64,000 bases of DNA, taken from NCBI RefSeq assembly GCF_900454495.1, contig NZ_UGSI01000002.1:620001-684000 (forward strand), given 5' to 3'. Made by a program: the position numbers and the translations under genes. The notes under the pieces are model-generated. The model saw only the letters and a list, made by a program, of their open reading frames with translations. It searched no databases and had not been told where the DNA came from. Origin of the DNA: Paenibacillus macerans. Lineage in GTDB: Bacteria > Bacillota > Bacilli > Paenibacillales > Paenibacillaceae. Positions 59,726-64,000 of the stretch are shown here, in pieces; within the stretch, counting starts at the first letter, position 1, and every line of letters begins with the position of its first letter.

Positions 59726-60754
59726 ATGGAGAATACGTCCGAACGCAAAACCGAGCATATCCGCTTATGCCTGGAAGAACAGGTCAATGCGGAGGGGATC
59801 CGCACGGGATTTGAAAAATATGTGTTTCGGCATAACGCGCTGCCGGAGCTCAATTTTGACGAGATCAGCCTGAAAACGACGTTTTTGGGCGCGCCGATTC
59901 GGACGCCGCTGTTGATCAGCTCGATGACCGGAGGCAGCAAGCTGGCCGGGGAAATCAACATGCGCCTGGCCGAGGCGGCGGAGCGGCGCGGTTGGACGAT
60001 GGGCGTCGGCTCGATCCGGGCCGCCGTGGAAAGGGACGAGCTGGCGCCCACGTTTGCGGTGCGGCGGTTCGCCCCGTCCATTCCGGTCATCGCCAATTTG
60101 GGCGCGGTGCAGCTGAATTACGGCTACGGCCCGGAGGACTGCAGAAGGGCGGTGGATATCGCCGGGGCGGACATGCTGGTGCTTCATCTGAACGGCTTGC
60201 AGGAGGTGTTCCAGCCGGAGGGAAACACGTCCTTCGGCGGGCTGCTGTCGCGCATCGAGCAGGTGTGCAAGGCGCTGCCGGTGCCGGTCGGCGTGAAGGA
60301 GGTCGGCTGGGGGATCGACGGCGGTACGGCAAAACGGCTGCGCGGCGCGGGCGTCGCTTTTATCGACGTCGCCGGCGCGGGCGGAACAAGCTGGAGCCAG
60401 GTCGAGAAGTTCCGCAGCGGCGATCTTGTCCGCCGCGCGGCGGCGGAAGCATTCGCGGATTGGGGCATCCCCACCGCCGAATGCATCCGCGAAGTGCGGG
60501 CGGCGGTCCCGGACGCCGCCCTGATCGGCAGCGGGGGCCTGAACACCGGCGTGGACGCGGCCAAAGCGCTGGCGCTTGGCGCGGACCTAGCCGGGTTCGG
60601 CCGGGCGCTGCTGGAACCGGCGGTGCATTCGGAGGAGCGGCTCGACGCGCTCCTGGAGCGCGTCGAGTTCGAACTGCGCACCGCCATGTTCGGCATCGGC
60701 GCCGGGAGCATACCGGCGCTGCGGAACACGGCGCGGCTCGTGCGCCGGGAGTAG
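59726..60754 (+). CDS. fni: Type 2 isopentenyl-diphosphate isomerase
   Basis: FMN- and NADPH-dependent interconversion of IPP and DMAPP. 342 residues. RKTEHIRLCLEEQV at the N-terminus, SSMTGGS FMN loop, GSIRAAVE, HLNGLQEVFQPEG, and the late GSGGLNTGVDAAKALALGA phosphate loop. AAAGGAGG precedes the ATG. Isolated from other isoprenoid genes. Its product feeds menaquinone and undecaprenyl synthesis. Confidence 0.94.
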   Translation: MENTSERKTEHIRLCLEEQVNAEGIRTGFEKYVFRHNALPELNFDEISLKTTFLGAPIRTPLLISSMTGGSKLAGEINMRLAEAAERRGWTMGVGSIRAAVERDELAPTFAVRRFAPSIPVIANLGAVQLNYGYGPEDCRRAVDIAGADMLVLHLNGLQEVFQPEGNTSFGGLLSRIEQVCKALPVPVGVKEVGWGIDGGTAKRLRGAGVAFIDVAGAGGTSWSQVEKFRSGDLVRRAAAEAFADWGIPTAECIREVRAAVPDAALIGSGGLNTGVDAAKALALGADLAGFGRALLEPAVHSEERLDALLERVEFELRTAMFGIGAGSIPALRNTARLVRRE

Positions 60755-60764
60755 GCGCACCGGC

Positions 60765-60867
60765 GCGCTGGATAGCCCCGCCGTGCTGGAGCGCTAGATG
60801 GCCGCGCCGTGCTGGAGCGCTAGATGGGCCGCGCTGTTGGAGTGCTGGCTGGCTCCGCCGCGCTTAA
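60765..60867 (+). repeat. Four 26-bp tandem units after fni
   Basis: Units start at 60765, 60791, 60817 and 60842 and read GCGCTAGATGGCC-type sequence with GTGCTGGA ends; the fourth is degenerate. 60868-61059 shows nothing further. Confidence 0.75.
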
Positions 60868-61059
60868 GGCCGGCCTGCTCGGGGCCGATTGGGGTGGCGC
60901 TCCTGGTGCAGGCGGGGTTGGGCGCCCCAGGTTTAGGTTAGGAGGCCAACGCTTCGTCACAAGTCGGGCCAGCTAGCCTATGGGCTAACGTCCCTAGGGG
61001 CTCGTCTGACCCCAAAGTTGGGGGGATAGCCCCAAGCCAGAGCCTTCCTTTTAAAAATC

Positions 61060-61280
61060 TCGCGATTAGCGGTAATTTTTGTCGCTATTTTAATGTGAGA
61101 AGCCAAAAACCTCTGAATAACGGTAAAATTTTCACCTATTTTATTGCGAAGGGGCTGAAATCCGCACTTTTCCGGTAGCCCCTACCCAATAACGACATAA
61201 AAGTCCGCTATTTTTCTCGTGCTGCATTTTGGCGCGTAATAGAGCCCTTTTTTACCGCTATTTTTGGCGCGATGGCCATT
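61060..61280 (+). repeat. Dispersed intergenic repeat, 'AGTTCCGCTAT' family, copy 3
   Basis: Blocks GATTAGCGGTAATTTTTGTC, AAAAGTCCGCTATTTTT and TTTTTTACCGCTATTTTTGG match the elements at 6955 and 11703. Confidence 0.65.
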
Positions 61281-61299
61281 TCCCGTAAAAGGTGCCCGG

Positions 61300-61500
61300 A
61301 TATCTAACGGTTGCAGCAGCGGCTATTTTCCAAAAAAAGACCTTTTCTAAATTCTAACGGTTGCGAACGCCGTTATTAGCCTGGATCCGAGCAAAAATTA
61401 CCGATTTTCAATGAAATAAGCAGCATGGCAACCGTTACAATTTGAAATCAACGTTCATGGAACAAATAGCGCTTGTGGCAACCGTTAGAATATTTGTGTG
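61300..61500 (+). repeat. Dispersed repeat 'TAACGGTTGC' family, copies B
   Basis: CTAACGGTTGC twice (about 61307 and 61361) and its inverse GCAACCGTTA twice (61428 and 61477). 61424-61454 is the 31-bp inverted match to 45007-45037. Confidence 0.8.
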
Positions 61501-61579
61501 TGGCTAGAAAATGTATCTTGTTAGAAAACAGATTTGATGCAACGCTAGTGCGTGGCAGCGGTTAGTTCCCTATTTTTCA

Positions 61580-61608
61580 TTGCATTTCCGTAAATTACCT
61601 ATTATATT
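61580..61608 (+). promoter_or_regulatory. Promoter of the ECF S-component transcript
   Basis: TTGCAT (61580-61585), 17 nt, TATATT (61603-61608). Predicted start near 61615. Confidence 0.6.
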
Positions 61609-61614
61609 GAAGGG

Positions 61615-61735
61615 GAATATCGGCCTGCGGGACGGCACCCCTCCATGAAATGGCGTATATGGCGCAAACAGGCGACTGGCCGGCCAATTAACAGGAATCG
61701 AAAACCGGAATTCCCGGCTTTTCGTCTTTTTCTTT
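61615..61735 (+). promoter_or_regulatory. Attenuator leader, candidate riboswitch
   Basis: A leader of about 120 nt ends in a strong terminator: CGAAAACCGG pairs with CCGGCTTTTCG (61699-61724), then TCTTTTTCTTT, only 6 nt before the gene's AAGGAGG. No promoter fits between terminator and gene, so transcription must pass the terminator. Upstream are GGGG...CCCC and GGCC-rich pairings that could form an alternative fold. It does not match the TPP, FMN, preQ1, folate, cobalamin or ZTP patterns I know. Confidence 0.6.
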
Positions 61736-61754
61736 AGCACAAGGAGGAGCGATG

Positions 61755-62327
61755 ATGAAACCATCATTGTGGGCATGGAATACAAGAACGGTGGTGGCGA
61801 CCGGCATTGGGGCCGCATTGTACGGGGCGGCCAGTTGGATCAACGTCCCGATCGTGCCGGATACCCAGCTTCGGCCGGCCATCGCGCTGCTGGCGATACT
61901 CGGGGCGTTGTACGGGCCGGTCGTCGGCTTTATCGCCGGGTTTATCGGACATGTATTCAACGACCTGATTACGAGCGGCGCCGTTTGGTGGAGCTGGGCG
62001 CTGGGTTCGGGCATTACGGCGGCCTTTATGGGGTTGGTTTACATGTTCAAGGACTTCAACGCTAGAGAAGGGCGGATGAATAAAAGCCACTTGGTCCCGT
62101 TTGCCGTTTGCGGAATCGTGGGGATTTTCGTTTCCCTGACCTTTTCCGGCTTGTTCGATATCCTCGTCATGGGCGAGCCGCACGATAAAATCGTCGTGGA
62201 AGCCGTAACGGCAGGGCTCGCCAATGCCGCGGTGTTTCTCATTCTCGGTTTGCCGTCCGTATGGGCCTATGCCAAACGCAACCGGAGCAACCCGAATTTG
62301 AGCGTGGACAGAATACAAAACAAATGA
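61755..62327 (+). CDS. ECF transporter S component, UPF0397-like
   Basis: 190-residue membrane protein, five to six helices: TRTVVATGIGAALYGAASW, LLAILGALYGPVVGFIAGFIGH, WWSWALGSGITAAFMGLVY. The pattern matches UPF0397-type substrate-binding subunits of energy-coupling-factor vitamin importers. AGGAGG favours the ATG at 61755 over 61752. No EcfA or EcfT genes are adjacent, so it would share a module encoded elsewhere. Substrate unknown, probably a vitamin or its precursor sensed by the leader. Confidence 0.82.
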   Translation: MKPSLWAWNTRTVVATGIGAALYGAASWINVPIVPDTQLRPAIALLAILGALYGPVVGFIAGFIGHVFNDLITSGAVWWSWALGSGITAAFMGLVYMFKDFNAREGRMNKSHLVPFAVCGIVGIFVSLTFSGLFDILVMGEPHDKIVVEAVTAGLANAAVFLILGLPSVWAYAKRNRSNPNLSVDRIQNK

Positions 62328-62343
62328 TAAGGCAGGGGACTTC

Positions 62344-62832
62344 ATGGTTCAATTGATTCCTATGAGCGAAGCCGATTACCGCGGCTTCCGCAGCCGGTCG
62401 GTCCGCGATTACGCGGAGGACAAGGTGGCCGCCGGAACGTGGACGGCCGAGGACGCGCCGGCGCAGGCGGAAGCGGCGTTCCGCCGCTTTCTTCCGGACG
62501 GCGCAAATACGAAGGACGCCTACCTGTACCTTGTCCGGGACGCTTCGCGCGGGGAGGCGGTCGGGCATCTGTGGTTTAACGTCATGGAACAGGAAAAAGG
62601 GCGGATCGCTTTTATTTTGGATATTTTGATCTACGAGGAGCATCAAGGCCAAGGCTACGGCAAAAGGACGATGGCCGCGCTGGAAGAAGAGGTTCGCCGG
62701 CTGGGCCTGGACACCATTTCGCTGCACGTCTTTGGCCACAATCAAAGAGCCTTCGAATTGTACCGGAAGATGGGGTACGAAGTGACGGACATCCAGATGA
62801 CCAAAGTTTTGGCGGGGGAACCCGAGGCCTGA
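62344..62832 (+). CDS. GNAT-family N-acetyltransferase
   Basis: 162 residues. Motif A FILDILIYEEHQGQGYGKRTM and motif B LHVFGHNQRAFELYRKMGYE are clear. It follows the S-component gene by 16 bp with AGGGGA before the ATG, so it is co-transcribed and subject to the same leader. It may act on a related metabolite, but the acceptor is unknown. Confidence 0.88.
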   Translation: MVQLIPMSEADYRGFRSRSVRDYAEDKVAAGTWTAEDAPAQAEAAFRRFLPDGANTKDAYLYLVRDASRGEAVGHLWFNVMEQEKGRIAFILDILIYEEHQGQGYGKRTMAALEEEVRRLGLDTISLHVFGHNQRAFELYRKMGYEVTDIQMTKVLAGEPEA

Positions 62833-63139
62833 CGGACGGTAACGAGTTTGGGCGAAGGGAAAACGGTCAGCGAACTAAAGGCAACTAGGCAAGCGTCCGG
62901 CTGACAGGTTTGACCGGTACACCTGACCGGAGCGCCTAAACGCCGGATTCAACCGGCAGCCACGGCCCGGAGCCTTGTCCCGACAGATCGACTGCCAGGC
63001 CCAACCGGCAGGCCGTACGGCTGGACGGAGTATGCCGCCAAACCGCTGGTTTTCGGGATGTCCTTGAAATATCTCCGGCGTATCGGTACTATGGTTGAAG
63101 GAAGATGAGCAATTACATGAATGAGGAGTTGTCATAAAT
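62833..63139. other. Non-coding interval before ychF
   Basis: GC-rich with several short CCGG-type inverted repeats such as CAGGT...ACCTG near 62911, but no gene, terminator or promoter I can support. Confidence 0.4.
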
Positions 63140-64000
63140 ATGGCTTTAAAGGCTGGCATTGTGGGCCTTCCGAACGTCGGAAAATCCACATTGTTTAACG
63201 CGATTACCCAAGCGGGGGCGGAATCCGCAAACTACCCGTTTTGCACGATCGATCCGAACGTCGGCGTGGTGGAGGTGCCGGATGAGCGGCTCGATAAGCT
63301 GACGGAGATGGTAACCCCGAACCGCACGGTGCCGACGGCGTTTGAATTTGTCGATATCGCCGGACTGGTGCGCGGAGCAAGCAAAGGCGAGGGGCTCGGC
63401 AACAAGTTCCTGGCCCACATCCGCGAAGTCGATGCGATCGTGCACGTCGTCCGCTGCTTTGAGGATGAAAATATTACCCACGTCGAAGGCAAGGTCAACC
63501 CGATCAATGACATCCAGACAATCAATCTGGAGCTGATTTTGGCCGATGTGGAAAGCGTGGAAAAAAGAATCGAACGCGCCCGCAAAAATATGAAAGGCGG
63601 CAATAAGCAATACGCCCAGGAAGTCGAGGTGCTGGAACGGATCAAGGAGGCGCTCTACAACGACCAGCCGGCGCGCAGCGTGGAGCTTACGGATGAAGAG
63701 AAGCTGCTCGTGCGCGATCTGCATCTGCTTACGGTCAAGCCGGTGCTGTACGCGGCGAACGTCAGCGAAGACGGTGTGGCCGACGCGGACAACAACCCGT
63801 ATGTGCAGCAGGTGAAAGAATTCGCCGCGGCGGAAGGCGCCGAAGTTGTGCCGATCAGCGCCAAGGTGGAAGCGGAAATCGCCGAGCTCGACGGCGAGGA
63901 CAAAGCGATGTTCCTGGAAGAGCTCGGGCTCAAGTCCTCCGGGTTGGACCGTCTGATCCAGGCCGCATACCGGCTGCTCGGCTTGTATACGTACTTCACC
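63140..64000 (+). CDS. ychF: YchF-type P-loop ATPase, C-terminus beyond window
   Basis: Obg-related, ribosome-associated ATPase. 287 codons visible of about 366. G1 GLPNVGKST (residues 9-17), FCTIDPNVG, G3 DIAGLVRGAS, and the non-standard G4 AANVSED: the NxxE in place of NKxD gives ATP rather than GTP preference. A coiled-coil insertion (about 130-185) is present. GAGGAG precedes the ATG by 11 nt. Roles in translation and oxidative stress control are family knowledge. Confidence 0.95.
   Translation, partial: MALKAGIVGLPNVGKSTLFNAITQAGAESANYPFCTIDPNVGVVEVPDERLDKLTEMVTPNRTVPTAFEFVDIAGLVRGASKGEGLGNKFLAHIREVDAIVHVVRCFEDENITHVEGKVNPINDIQTINLELILADVESVEKRIERARKNMKGGNKQYAQEVEVLERIKEALYNDQPARSVELTDEEKLLVRDLHLLTVKPVLYAANVSEDGVADADNNPYVQQVKEFAAAEGAEVVPISAKVEAEIAELDGEDKAMFLEELGLKSSGLDRLIQAAYRLLGLYTYFT

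Noticed and set aside
61615..61698. Known riboswitch class (TPP, FMN, preQ1, cobalamin, folate, ZTP)
   Set aside because: None of the conserved core sequences I know could be found by eye; kept as an unclassified leader.
1..64000. tRNA or rRNA genes
   Set aside because: No CCA-ended cloverleaf or rRNA-like conserved segment was seen on either strand.

Overview
The window looks like chromosomal DNA of a Paenibacillus-type, endospore-forming Firmicute. Supporting signs are strong AAGGAGG-type ribosome binding sites, frequent GTG and TTG starts, a GerA/GerC/GerB spore germination operon, the germination deacetylase PdaA, B. subtilis-like gene sets (CidABR, YodC-like nitroreductase, LytST, YfiBC-like ABC pair, YusV-like ATPase, YoaE-like molybdoenzyme, Fni, type-I GdhA), and a fairly high GC content. 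There is no rRNA, tRNA or CRISPR array. Two genes are cut by the window edges: gdhA at the left and ychF at the right.

Layout. 1-6.9 kb: gdhA, a quinone-type nitroreductase, cidAB with divergent cidR, an APC amino-acid permease and pdaA. 7.3-11.6 kb: a MarR regulator with a heterodimeric ABC exporter. 12-17.9 kb: an OFA-type MFS transporter next to a LytS/LytT two-component system whose two genes are separated by a decayed TnpB-only IS605-type element, then a V4R-domain protein. 18.2-25 kb: ABC-F ATPase plus AlkA-type glycosylase; a PadR-DUF1700-DUF4097 operon ending in an unannotated 49-codon gene; and a frameshifted FAD/Rieske oxidoreductase. 25.3-26.7 kb: an IS1595-like element. 26.8-33.7 kb: PerR/Fur-like regulator, winged-helix regulator, chemoreceptor and germinant receptor operon. 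33.7-41.6 kb: HemD-like protein, coiled-coil protein plus UbiB-type kinase, DEAD-box helicase, VanY-like lipoprotein, and a Fur-boxed siderophore ATPase with a FhuF-like reductase. 42-51.5 kb: Nox-type NADH oxidase, formate/nitrite channel, YoaE-like molybdoenzyme, MFS, GNAT, DUF2164 and GlnRS. 52-64 kb: LacI regulator, MFS, MobA, MoaA, TorD (frameshifted), cardiolipin synthase, Fni, an ECF S component, GNAT and YchF.

How it fits together. A redox and anaerobic theme recurs. TGTGA-N6-TCACA-type (Fnr/Crp or Rex-like) sites lie at the nox, formate/nitrite channel and lytS/V4R promoters. Molybdenum cofactor genes (mobA, moaA), a TorD chaperone, a molybdopterin oxidoreductase and a formate/nitrite channel share the right half. 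Metal and oxidative control is suggested by a perfect Fur box, a Per-like box and a YodB-like operator.

The most interesting material is non-coding. Two unrelated mobile elements carry near-identical promoters with a LexA/DinR box. A roughly 300-bp element without a transposase gene matches both ends of the IS1595-like element. A candidate 82-nt small RNA has a C-rich loop and a cre-like site. A leader ending in a terminator directly before an ECF S-component gene must act by attenuation. Several families of dispersed palindromic intergenic repeats are also present. Three genes (tnpB, FAD/Rieske, torD) carry frameshifts; the last two are single-base and could be sequencing errors.
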